Source of the DNA: Caulobacteraceae bacterium
GTDB taxonomy: Bacteria; Pseudomonadota; Alphaproteobacteria; Caulobacterales; Caulobacteraceae
Reading direction: 5' to 3'
DNA length: 21,064 nucleotides
Assembly (NCBI GenBank): GCA_947456005.1
Contig: CANGRP010000011.1
Coordinates: forward strand, 1-21,064
Shown here: positions 1 through 7,309 of the stretch, piece after piece
How positions within the stretch are numbered: position 1 is the first letter of the stretch
Layout of the letters: every line of letters begins with the position of its first letter
The notes under the pieces: generated by a model
Seen by the model: only the letters and a program-made list of their open reading frames with translations
What the model was told of the DNA's origin: nothing
Databases searched by the model: none
Made by a program: the position numbers and the translations under genes

Positions 1-1085
1 GTCATCAGCCCGTTGATCATGCCGCCCCAGCTGGGCATCCACAGCATGATCGAGAAGGTCATGCCCAGTGTCTGGGCCCACTGCGGCAGCGCTGTGTAGT
101 GGAGATGGTGCGGACCGGCCCAGATGTAGATGAAGATCAACGACCAGAAGTGCACAATCGACAGCCGGTACGAGTAAATCGGCCGGTTCACCCGCTTGGG
201 CACGAAGTAGTACATCATCGCCAGGAAGCCGGCGGTGAGGAAAAAGCCCACCGCATTGTGGCCGTACCACCACTGGGTCAGGGCGTCCTGGACGCCTGCG
301 AAGAGCGAGTAGCTCTTGGCCCCGAGCAGGCTGACCGGCAGGGACAGGTTGTTGACGATGTGCAGCAAGGCCACCGTCACGATGAAGGCCAGGTAGAACC
401 AGTTGGCCACGTAGATGTGGGGCTCCTTGCGCTTCCAGAGGGTGCCCAGGAAGACCAGCAGGTAGACGACCCAGACAATCGTCAGCCAGAGGTCCACGAA
501 CCATTCGGGCTCGGCGTATTCCCGGCCCTCGGTGATCCCGGCCAGGTAGCCCACCGCCGCCATGACGATGAAGAGCTGGTAGCCCCAGAAGACGAACCAG
601 CCGGCCATGCCGCCCGCGAGCCGGGCCCGGCAGGTGCGCTGGACGACGTAGAAGGAGGTGGCGATCAGGGCGTTGCCGCCGAAGGCGAAGATCACCCCGG
701 AGGTATGGAGGGGGCGCAGGCGGCCGAAGTTCAACCATCCCGCTTCCGGAAAGTAGAAGATCCGGGGCCAGGCCAGCTGCAGGGCGATGACCACGCCCAC
801 CAGCATGCCGACAATGGCCCAGAAGACGGTGGCGATGGCGCCGGCCCGGATGACCCCGTCCTCATACCGCCCGGGATCGGCCTGGTAGCGCCCGTTGGCC
901 ACGCCGACGGTCAGGGCGGCGGCCGAAGCCAGCGCCGCAAAGGTGAAGACCCAGCCTTCAAGCCGGAACAGGGGATCGGGCGAAAGCCCCGTCGCCACCA
1001 GCGCCAGGAAGGCGCCCGCCGCCGAGAGGATCAGCAGGGCCACCGCGCCGGGCGGCGAGTCCTGCTGAGCTGTAGTATCCGTCAT
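1..1085 (-). CDS. ccoN: cbb3-type cytochrome c oxidase subunit I (partial, C-terminus off the window)
   Basis: Catalytic subunit of the high-affinity cbb3 terminal oxidase, which reduces O2 in the inner membrane under low oxygen. 361 codons are present; family members usually run to about 475-550 residues, so the C-terminal part lies beyond the left edge. Seen in the translation: multiple hydrophobic helices; H127 in RPLHTSG, the expected low-spin haem ligand; H276 in QWWYGHN and the pair H326/H327 in AGPHHLHY, the expected CuB ligands; and Y320 six residues before that pair, where the cross-linked tyrosine of cbb3 enzymes sits. The short hydrophilic N-terminus (MTDTTAQQDS) followed by a first membrane segment supports the ATG at 1085. 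Weak GGGGA upstream. The rest of the cco operon should lie leftward. A FixK-like box is about 60 bp upstream. Identity is secure. Confidence 0.96.
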   Translation of the reverse strand, partial: MTDTTAQQDSPPGAVALLILSAAGAFLALVATGLSPDPLFRLEGWVFTFAALASAAALTVGVANGRYQADPGRYEDGVIRAGAIATVFWAIVGMLVGVVIALQLAWPRIFYFPEAGWLNFGRLRPLHTSGVIFAFGGNALIATSFYVVQRTCRARLAGGMAGWFVFWGYQLFIVMAAVGYLAGITEGREYAEPEWFVDLWLTIVWVVYLLVFLGTLWKRKEPHIYVANWFYLAFIVTVALLHIVNNLSLPVSLLGAKSYSLFAGVQDALTQWWYGHNAVGFFLTAGFLAMMYYFVPKRVNRPIYSYRLSIVHFWSLIFIYIWAGPHHLHYTALPQWAQTLGMTFSIMLWMPSWGGMINGLM

Positions 1086-1144
1086 GACCCGCAAGTCCCC
1101 AGTGGTCGTTCAGGCCTCCTTGCCGCAGCGCAGGACGGGCGGCC

Positions 1145-1158
1145 TTGATCCAGCGCAA
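1145..1158 (-). promoter_or_regulatory. FixK/Fnr-type box upstream of ccoN
   Basis: The plus strand reads TTGATCCAGCGCAA. This fits the FixK2-type half-site pattern TTG(A/C)-N6-(T/G)CAA exactly and the stricter Fnr pattern TTGAT-N4-ATCAA in 8 of 10 positions. Its centre is about 66 bp upstream of the ccoN ATG. A class II arrangement (box centred near -41) would put the transcript start near 1110, leaving a leader of about 25 bases. Oxygen-responsive control of cco operons by FixK or Fnr is well established in alphaproteobacteria; use of this particular site is inferred. Confidence 0.6.
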
Positions 1159-1333
1159 ACCCGGGGCCGGGCCCGGCGACCGCAAAACGCCTGCGTCGCT
1201 TTCCAAGAGGGGGGTTCCTCTGTAGCGTTGCGCCCGTCACTCCAGCTTCGACGGCCCCCATGACCCTTCCCGGGACAACGTCCGACGCCCCAGATGGCCT
1301 CCCGGCGGCTTCCTTCAGGGCGGTCCTCGGTCA

Positions 1334-2821
1334 ATGACGACGCCAGATCCCCGCGCGCCGGCTCCCGGCGCCTCGAACCGCGGACTGTCGGATCCAGCCC
1401 TCCTGCGTCAGGCCGCCTGGATCGGCGGCGTCGAGCGCCCCGGAAAGGCCTGGATCGAGGTGACCAACCCGGCCAGCGGCCAGGTCCTGGGCCGGGTTCC
1501 GGACCTCGGCGCCGAGGACGCCCTTGCGGCGGTGGCCGCGGCCCGGGAGGCCCTGCCCGCCTGGCGGGGCCGGACGGCGAAGGAGCGCTCGGTCCTGCTC
1601 CGCGGATGGTATGACCGGGTGATGGCGGCCCGGTCGGACCTGGCCCGGCTCCTGACCGCCGAACAGGGCAAGCCCCTGGCGGAGGCCGAGGGGGAGATCG
1701 CCTACGCCGCCGCCTTCATCGAGTGGTTCGCCGAGGAGGCCCGGCGGGCCTATGGCGACGTCATCCCCGGGCATCAGGCGGACAAGCGAATCCTGGTCCT
1801 GAAGCAGGCGGTCGGCGTGGTGGCCGCAGTGACCCCGTGGAACTTCCCCGCCGCCATGGTCACCCGGAAGGTGGCGCCAGCCCTGGCCGCCGGCTGCACG
1901 GTCGTGCTGAAGCCCTCGGAGCTGACGCCCTTCACCGCCCTGGCCCTGGCGCGCCTCGCCGCGGAGGCCGGGCTGCCGGCGGGTGTCTTCAATGTGGTCA
2001 CCGGCGCGCCGGAGCCCATCGGCGAGGTCCTGACCGGATCGCCGGACGTGGCCAAGTTCACCTTCACCGGCTCGACCGCCGTGGGCAAGCGCCTGGCGGC
2101 GGCCTGCATGGGTACGGTCAAGCGGGTCTCCCTGGAGCTGGGCGGCAACGCCCCCTTCATCGTCTTCGACGACGCCGACCTCGAGGCGGCGGTCGACGGG
2201 GTCATGGCCTCCAAGTTCCGGAACACGGGCCAGACCTGCGTCTGCGCCAACCGCATCTACGTTCAGTCGGGAATCTACGAGGCCTTCGCCGGCGCGATCG
2301 CGGCGCGGGCCGCCGCCTTGCGGGTGGGCGACGGGCTGGCGGGCCCCACCGAACAGGGGCCCCTGATCAACGCCGCAGCCCTGGCCAAGGTGGAGCGTCA
2401 CGTGGCCGACGCGCTGGAGGGCGGCGCCCGGGTGCTCACCGGCGCCCGCCGCCTGGCCGGGAACGGGCTCTTCTACGCCCCGACCGTGCTGGCCGACGTC
2501 CCGGCCGACGCCCTGATCAACCGGGAGGAGACCTTCGGCCCGGTTGCAGGTCTTGTCCGCTTCGCCACCGAGGCGGAGGTCCTGGCCCTGGCCAACGCCT
2601 CCCGGGCGGGGCTGGCCGCCTATGTCTTCACCCGGGACGGAGCCCGGTCCTGGCGGATGAGCGAGGGTCTCGAGACCGGCATGGTGGGGATCAACACCGG
2701 CCTGATCTCCACGGAGGTCGCGCCCTTCGGCGGGGTCAAGGAGTCCGGCCTGGGCCGCGAGGGGTCCAGGTATGGCCTCGAGGAATACCTCGAGACCAAG
2801 ATGGTCTGCCTCTCGGTATGA
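1334..2821 (+). CDS. gabD: NAD(P)-dependent succinate-semialdehyde dehydrogenase
   Basis: Oxidises succinic semialdehyde to succinate, the last step of GABA degradation, in the cytoplasm. The 495-residue length is normal for the family. Visible landmarks are the cofactor segment VTPWNFP (166-172), the Rossmann turn FTGSTAVG (244-251), the general base E268 in SLELGG, and the nucleophile C302 in GQTCVCANR with a second cysteine at 304, the pair linked to redox control in GabD enzymes. QADKR (149-153), KFRNTGQTC and the C-terminal APFGGVKESGLGREGS are typical of GabD rather than generic aldehyde dehydrogenases. The ATG at 1334 gives an N-terminus slightly longer than E. coli GabD; the ribosome site upstream is weak. 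No transaminase gene (gabT) is adjacent, so the gene may serve other semialdehyde flux too. Confidence 0.93.
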   Translation: MTTPDPRAPAPGASNRGLSDPALLRQAAWIGGVERPGKAWIEVTNPASGQVLGRVPDLGAEDALAAVAAAREALPAWRGRTAKERSVLLRGWYDRVMAARSDLARLLTAEQGKPLAEAEGEIAYAAAFIEWFAEEARRAYGDVIPGHQADKRILVLKQAVGVVAAVTPWNFPAAMVTRKVAPALAAGCTVVLKPSELTPFTALALARLAAEAGLPAGVFNVVTGAPEPIGEVLTGSPDVAKFTFTGSTAVGKRLAAACMGTVKRVSLELGGNAPFIVFDDADLEAAVDGVMASKFRNTGQTCVCANRIYVQSGIYEAFAGAIAARAAALRVGDGLAGPTEQGPLINAAALAKVERHVADALEGGARVLTGARRLAGNGLFYAPTVLADVPADALINREETFGPVAGLVRFATEAEVLALANASRAGLAAYVFTRDGARSWRMSEGLETGMVGINTGLISTEVAPFGGVKESGLGREGSRYGLEEYLETKMVCLSV

Positions 2822-2916
2822 TCGGGCGCGGCCTGGGTGCAGGGCGCCCTTGCCGAACACCCGGGAGACTGTAGCTCTAGCATCGGCGATTCTGCGGAGG
2901 CGCCAGGTTCGGGGAG

Positions 2917-4605
2917 ATGGAAACTCAGGTGAAGTCAGGGTCCAGGCTCGCAATCTACCACCCGCCCGGCCGGATCGGCCTGAAGGCGAACCCGTTCGGC
3001 AAGGACGTGGCCAACCTGCAGCTTTACCGGGCCCTGGCGGCGTATGGCGGGTACGCCCGGGTGGACCTGCTCTCCAACCTGCCCGTCGCCGACGCGGACG
3101 TGGCGGCGGACCTCTTCCCCGAAGGTCATGCCCCCTGCGGGCTCGCCGGCGGCAGCGTGCTGTCCACCGAGGCGGCGGCGGAGGGCGGGGTCCTGTTCCG
3201 CGGACAGCCCGAGCTTGACGCCCTGGCCTGGATCCGGCGCAAGGCGACGGGCGACCGGGGCTACAGCCTGGTCGGCCTGATCCACACCCTGGCGCCGCCC
3301 GCCATGCGCCAGATGATCGCCAGCGCCCTGACGGCGCCCGTCCAGCCCTGGGACGCGGTCATCTGCACCTCGCCGTCCGTGCGCGACGCGGTCTCGCGCA
3401 TGTTTGACGGATGGGGCGACTTCCTCGGCGAGCGCTATGGGGGCGAGGCCCGGCCGCGGCCGCAACTGCCCGTCATTCCCCTTGGCGTCCACGCCCAGGA
3501 GATCCGCGAGAAGGCCGACCGGCCCGGCGCCCGCGCCCGGGTCCGCTCCGACCTCGGCATCGAGGGCGACGAGGTCCTGGTGGTCTGGGTCGGGCGCCTG
3601 TCCTTCTTCGAGAAGGCCTTTCCCCAGCCCATGTTCCGGGCGGTGGAGGAGGCCGGTCGGCTGACCGGGCGGCGCATGCACTTCGCCCTGGCCGGCTGGT
3701 TCCCGGGCGGCGAGGCGGACCGGGCCCGCTACGAGCAGGCCGCGGCCGCCTACGCCCCGTCGGTTCAGGTGGACTTCCAGGACGGCAACGATCCCGAGGT
3801 GGTGGCCGACCTGTGGGCCGCGGGGGATATCTTCCTGTCCCTGGTCGACAACATCCAGGAGACCTTCGGCATCACGCCGGTGGAGGCCATGGCCGCGGGC
3901 CTGCCGGTGGTGGCCAGCGACTGGGACGGCTACAGGTTCACCGTCCGCGACCGCAGCGAGGGGTTCCTGATCCCGACCCTTGGCGGCCCGCCGGGCGGCC
4001 TCGGCGAGGCCCTGGCCGCCCGCCACAACATCGGGCTGGACTCCTACCAGGCCTTCGTCGGCGCCGTGGCCCAGCACACCGCAGTGCATGTCGGCCGGGC
4101 GGCGGAGGCCATCGCCGAGCTGACCCGCAACCCCGAACTGCGCCGGCGCATGGGCGCGGCGGGGCGGGCCCGGGCCCGGGAGACCTTCGACTGGCCGGTC
4201 GTCGTGCGCCAGTTCACCGGCCTCTTCGAGGAACTCGCCGCCCTGCGCGCCGCCACCCCGGCCGGGCCTCAGACCCACCGGCTTCATCCCCTGCGCGGCG
4301 ATCCCTTCGCTGACTTCGCTGGTTTCGCCACCCATGACCTGGGCCTGGAGCGGCGGCTGCGCCTGCGCCCGGGGGCGGGGGCCGCGGACCTCGCCCGGGC
4401 GGCCGGGGTGGACCTGGATGGCGCCTTCCGCATCTGGCGAGCCCCGGCCGAGGACGCCGCCCGGATCGTCGAACTCCTGTCCGAGGCCGGGGAGCTGAGC
4501 GTCCGCGACCTCCTGCTGGCCTTCCCGGTCGAGCGGCGGCGTCCGGTCCAGATGTCCCTGGTCTGGCTGGCCAAGATCGGCGTTCTGGACTGGCTCGGGC
4601 CCTAG
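2917..4605 (+). CDS. GT4-family glycosyltransferase with a C-terminal extension
   Basis: Probable retaining GT-B glycosyltransferase, cytoplasmic or membrane-peripheral, acting on an unknown sugar and acceptor. The second Rossmann half is clear: VVWVGRLSFFEKAF (222-235), LAGWFPGG (258-265), then ETFGITPVE (315-323), which gives the EX7E pattern of GT4 enzymes, followed by AMAAGLPVVASDWDGYR. The N-terminal half (14-190) contains NPFGKDVANLQLYRAL. After the usual end of the fold (about 440) there are roughly 110 further residues (455-562) ending in a helical region that looks like a winged-helix or dimerisation segment; I do not recognise it. The start could be ATG 2917 or the in-frame GTG at 2929, which has GGGGAG 12 bases upstream. 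The stop overlaps the stop of the convergent phosphatase gene within CTAG. Family call is firm; the substrate is unknown. Confidence 0.85.
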   Translation: METQVKSGSRLAIYHPPGRIGLKANPFGKDVANLQLYRALAAYGGYARVDLLSNLPVADADVAADLFPEGHAPCGLAGGSVLSTEAAAEGGVLFRGQPELDALAWIRRKATGDRGYSLVGLIHTLAPPAMRQMIASALTAPVQPWDAVICTSPSVRDAVSRMFDGWGDFLGERYGGEARPRPQLPVIPLGVHAQEIREKADRPGARARVRSDLGIEGDEVLVVWVGRLSFFEKAFPQPMFRAVEEAGRLTGRRMHFALAGWFPGGEADRARYEQAAAAYAPSVQVDFQDGNDPEVVADLWAAGDIFLSLVDNIQETFGITPVEAMAAGLPVVASDWDGYRFTVRDRSEGFLIPTLGGPPGGLGEALAARHNIGLDSYQAFVGAVAQHTAVHVGRAAEAIAELTRNPELRRRMGAAGRARARETFDWPVVVRQFTGLFEELAALRAATPAGPQTHRLHPLRGDPFADFAGFATHDLGLERRLRLRPGAGAADLARAAGVDLDGAFRIWRAPAEDAARIVELLSEAGELSVRDLLLAFPVERRRPVQMSLVWLAKIGVLDWLGP

Positions 4606-5393
4606 CCGCCCGCCGGCTCCAGCCAGAGGCCGCGAAGCCGGGCTGCTGCGCGGTCATCCACCCCCAGACGGGCGAGATAGGCCCCGGTGGAGCCGTGTTC
4701 CGCCGCAATGGCGCCGAAGGCCGCCTCCAGGTAGGCGCCGTCCACCCCCAGAAAGGCCCGGACCGCGGTTTCGGAGGGTGTCCGGCCCAGGCTCTCAGCC
4801 AGGGACTGCGTCACCTGCGGCAGGCGGGCCTCGATCCGCGCCGCCCGGTTTGTCAGCTCGAAGTCGGCCGCCGCGTCGTCCGGGTGGACCCCCAGAAGGC
4901 TGTGGGTCAGGGCCGCGAGCAGTCCCGTCCGGTCCTTGCCCGCCGTGCAGTGGATCAGCACCGGCCCGCCCGATCCGAGGGCCTCGAAATAGCGGGTGAA
5001 GAGCTCGACATGGCGCGGCTCGAAGGGCGCGCGCCGGTAGTAGTCGAGGAAGAAGGCCCGGGCGCTCTGGGCCGACAGGTCGGTCTCGCGAAGGAAGGCC
5101 ACGTGCGGCGGCTCGGCCTGGTCTCCGGCGTCGCAGTCAATCACCTGGCCCGTGAAGCCATCCGGCCGCCGGGAGGGTTGGTTCGCCCGCTCCGTCGGCC
5201 GGCGCAGGTCGACCACGGCGGCGAGGCCCAGGCCGGCGATCCGCGCCAGGTCGGCATCCGTCGCCGCGCCGTGATGGGCCGAGCGCCACAGCCGCCTGCG
5301 CACGATACGCAGTCCGCCAGGGACGGCGTAGCCGCCATAGTCGCGGAAGTTCTCGACGCCCTCCAGGGGCAGCAGGCGTTCATCCGGGGTCAT
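4602..5393 (-). CDS. Tyrosine-protein phosphatase-like protein (Y_phosphatase3 type)
   Basis: Cysteine-dependent phosphatase of 263 residues. The P-loop CX5R is intact as C149-TAGKD-R155 within VLIHCTAGKDRTGLL. The N-terminal GVENFRDYGGY and LWRSAHHGAATDADLARIAGLGLAAVVDLRRPTE are characteristic of the bacterial family described as protein-tyrosine or serine phosphatases, some of which also act on phosphoinositides. No signal peptide or membrane segment is seen, so it is probably cytoplasmic. The ATG at 5393 has GAGAAGG about 7 bases upstream and overlaps the stop of the DUF3445 gene as ATGA, so the two are probably translationally coupled. Substrate unknown. Confidence 0.88.
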   Translation of the reverse strand: MTPDERLLPLEGVENFRDYGGYAVPGGLRIVRRRLWRSAHHGAATDADLARIAGLGLAAVVDLRRPTERANQPSRRPDGFTGQVIDCDAGDQAEPPHVAFLRETDLSAQSARAFFLDYYRRAPFEPRHVELFTRYFEALGSGGPVLIHCTAGKDRTGLLAALTHSLLGVHPDDAAADFELTNRAARIEARLPQVTQSLAESLGRTPSETAVRAFLGVDGAYLEAAFGAIAAEHGSTGAYLARLGVDDRAAARLRGLWLEPAGG

Positions 5394-6262
5394 GGAAGGC
5401 CTTCTCGCTCAGGTGTGTGACGGTTTCGGGACGGAGACCCCCGGGCGGCGAGGAAGGACTCGACCCTCGGGGCGACGGCGGCCAGGCCCTTGTAGCGACG
5501 AAAGTCCTCCGGCGCCTCGGCCCAGGCCCGGGCGAAGACCTGCACGGCGTCCGGGTCGGCGTCCAGGGCGAGGAGGGGCGTGACATGGATGCGGATGGTG
5601 AAGAGGACCCCGCCCGTCCGGGGCAGGCGGCGCAGGGTCTGGCGCTCACAGCGCAGGTAGAGGCCGGTCCCGGGCCGTCGCGGCCTCTGGGCCAGGGCCT
5701 TCCGGCGGGCTGCCGCCGCCTCCGGTGCGTACAAGCCGCGCCAGGCCAGGACGGACCAGTTACGGCGCTCGAGGATCTCGTGCCCGGGAAGGTTGTCGAA
5801 TATCCTCCGTACACGGACCAGGAAGCGTTCCGCAAAGCCGGGAACGGGTTGGTGGAGGGCCTCCAGGCTCCGGCCCAGGGCTTCATCGGCGGTGAAGAAG
5901 GAGCCGGCGCTCAGGCTCAGGGCCGAGACCGCCCAGTCGCCATCCCGCCGCTCCATCAGGACAAGGTCGTCCGGAACCCTGCGGGCGGCGTCCAGCAGGG
6001 GCGGGCGGTCCGAGCGCCCCAGGCGCAGCCCCAGGGCCTGGCCCACCAGGCCCGCGACCTCGGCCTGGCCGGGACGGGAGCCTTCCGTCTCGCCCCAGAC
6101 CTTGTCCGGGACCGCACGGAAGAGCCGGTCCTTCCGCGCCCAGGGCCGGGCCTCCCCGCCCTCCAGCCAGGCGTCCCGGGCGATCCGGCGCAGGCCGATG
6201 GCGAATCCCGGGGCCTCGCCCCAGGGCGGGTCGGACAGGCGGGAGGCGAGCGTCTGCGGCAT
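5390..6262 (-). CDS. DUF3445 / haem-dependent oxidative N-demethylase-like protein
   Basis: 290-residue cytoplasmic protein. Recognised by the run of DUF3445 landmarks: DDLVLMERRDGDW (98-110), the loading segment ALHQPVPGFAERF (135-147), RRNWSV (166-171), and above all LYLRCERQTLRRLPRTGGVLFTIR, split as LYLRCERQTLRRLP (201-214) and RTGGVLFTIR (215-224), then YKGLA (257-261). Characterised relatives bind haem and oxidatively demethylate small amines; whether this one does is not shown. An in-frame TTG at 6301 would extend it by 13 residues, but that start lies inside a 22-bp dyad that looks like an operator, so I prefer ATG 6262. It ends in an ATGA overlap with the phosphatase gene. No amine-catabolism genes are nearby. 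Confidence 0.82.
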   Translation of the reverse strand: MPQTLASRLSDPPWGEAPGFAIGLRRIARDAWLEGGEARPWARKDRLFRAVPDKVWGETEGSRPGQAEVAGLVGQALGLRLGRSDRPPLLDAARRVPDDLVLMERRDGDWAVSALSLSAGSFFTADEALGRSLEALHQPVPGFAERFLVRVRRIFDNLPGHEILERRNWSVLAWRGLYAPEAAAARRKALAQRPRRPGTGLYLRCERQTLRRLPRTGGVLFTIRIHVTPLLALDADPDAVQVFARAWAEAPEDFRRYKGLAAVAPRVESFLAARGSPSRNRHTPEREGLP

Positions 6263-6289
6263 GCGCCCGCATGGTAGCACCGCCCAGCC

Positions 6290-6311
6290 TGTTTCCCTCA
6301 AGCCGGAAACA
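6290..6311. promoter_or_regulatory. Dyad-symmetric candidate operator in a divergent promoter region
   Basis: TGTTTCC-N8-GGAAACA, a perfect 7-bp inverted repeat with an 8-base spacer. It lies between the DUF3445 start (6262, leftward) and the HAD hydrolase start (6354, rightward). Size and position suit a dimeric repressor controlling both directions. No regulator gene is adjacent, so the cognate factor is unknown. Confidence 0.4.
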
Positions 6312-6353
6312 CCCTAGCTTCGCCGCCGCGGTTGGACGGACGGAGAGTGACAC

Positions 6354-7001
6354 ATGGGCGTGGAAGCCGTGATCTGGGACTTCGGCGGGGTCTTCACCTC
6401 CTCGCCCTTCGAGGCCTTCAACCGCTATGAGAGCGAGAAGGGGCTGCCCCGCGACCTGATCCGGACGGTCAACGCCACCAACCCCGACACCAACGCCTGG
6501 GCCCTGTTCGAGCGCGCCGAGATCGACGCTGAAGGCTTCGACCGCCTGTTCCACGAGGAGAGCGCCGCCCTCGGCCATCCGGTCCCCGGCCGCGAGGTCC
6601 TGCCCCTGCTCTCCGGCCAGCTGCGCCCGGCCATGGTCGACGCCCTCCTGGCCTGCAAGGCGGTGTTCAAGGTCGGCTGCATCACCAACAACATGGCCAC
6701 CAGCCACTCGCCGGGTTCGGAGTCCACCATGGTCACCGCCATGGGCCGGGTCATGCCCCACTTCCACGCCATCATCGAGAGCTCCAAGGCCGGGGTCCGC
6801 AAGCCCGACCCGAAAATCTACCTGATGATGTGCGAGCAGCTCCAGGTGCGCCCCGAGGCCTGCGTCTACCTCGACGACCTGGGGGTCAACTGCAAGCCCG
6901 CTGCGGTCCTGGGGATGCGGGCCATCAAGGTCGTCAGTGAGGCCCAGGCCCTGGCCGACCTGGCGGAGGCGACGGGCTTGTCCTTCGGCGCCGGCGCATG
7001 A
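6354..7001 (+). CDS. HAD-superfamily hydrolase (subclass IA type)
   Basis: 215 residues, cytoplasmic. Motif I is WDFGGVFTSS with nucleophile D9; motif II is T111 in ITNNM; motif III is K150 in RKPDPKIY; motif IV is DD at 174-175 in VYLDDLGVN. A cap insertion falls between motifs I and II. The position two after the nucleophile is G11 rather than Asp, as in dehalogenase-like and some epoxide-hydrolase or ACAD10-type HAD domains, so classic phosphatase acid-base chemistry is doubtful. The ATG at 6354 has GGAGAG about 7 bases upstream. The gene overlaps the pterin dehydratase gene as ATGA, so they are probably co-translated. Substrate unknown. Confidence 0.87.
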   Translation: MGVEAVIWDFGGVFTSSPFEAFNRYESEKGLPRDLIRTVNATNPDTNAWALFERAEIDAEGFDRLFHEESAALGHPVPGREVLPLLSGQLRPAMVDALLACKAVFKVGCITNNMATSHSPGSESTMVTAMGRVMPHFHAIIESSKAGVRKPDPKIYLMMCEQLQVRPEACVYLDDLGVNCKPAAVLGMRAIKVVSEAQALADLAEATGLSFGAGA

Positions 7002-7303
7002 GCCGGCCGGTCCGGATCGGGGCCATCGCCGCCCTCGAGAAGCTGCCCCTCTGGAGCGATCCGCCCGGCGACCGGGACGCCATTTGCCGCACCTTCGTCT
7101 TTGCGGACTTCAACGCCGCCTTCGCCTTCATGACCCGGGTCGCCCTGAAGGCGGAGCGCATGGACCACCACCCGGAATGGTCGAACGTCTGGAACCGGGT
7201 GGAGGTCACACTGACCACCCACGACGCCGGCGGGGTCACGGACCTGGATGTCGAGATGGCGGTCTTCATGGACGCCGCAGCGGCGGGCCTGGGCGCAGGC
7301 TGA
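6998..7303 (+). CDS. 4a-hydroxytetrahydrobiopterin (pterin-4a-carbinolamine) dehydratase
   Basis: Dehydrates 4a-hydroxy-tetrahydropterin, the product of aromatic amino acid hydroxylases; some bacterial members work in other pterin-dependent steps such as molybdopterin metabolism. 101 residues, the usual size. The active-site segment is MDHHPEWSNVWNRVEVTLTTH (55-75) with H57, H58 and H75, followed by GGVTDLD (78-84). It starts within the stop codon of the HAD gene (ATGA), so coupled translation is likely. No phenylalanine hydroxylase (phhA) is in the window, so I give no symbol. It ends 6 bp from the convergent stop of the exported protein gene. Confidence 0.92.
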   Translation: MSRPVRIGAIAALEKLPLWSDPPGDRDAICRTFVFADFNAAFAFMTRVALKAERMDHHPEWSNVWNRVEVTLTTHDAGGVTDLDVEMAVFMDAAAAGLGAG

Positions 7304-7309
7304 ACGCGG

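Noticed and set aside
99..1148. 349-codon plus-strand frame
   Set aside because: Antisense to ccoN, whose haem and copper ligands are all readable on the minus strand.
1331..2953. 540-codon minus-strand frame over gabD
   Set aside because: Gly/Arg/Asp-rich shadow of an intact aldehyde dehydrogenase; no motif, and its ends ignore gene boundaries.
2935..4335. 466-codon minus-strand frame over the GT4 gene
   Set aside because: Compositional shadow; the plus strand has the EX7E motif and a full GT-B half.
6263..6301. N-terminal extension of the DUF3445 gene to TTG 6301
   Set aside because: Adds 13 residues of no family match and would place the start within the 22-bp dyad; ATG 6262 fits better, though the ribosome site is weak for both.
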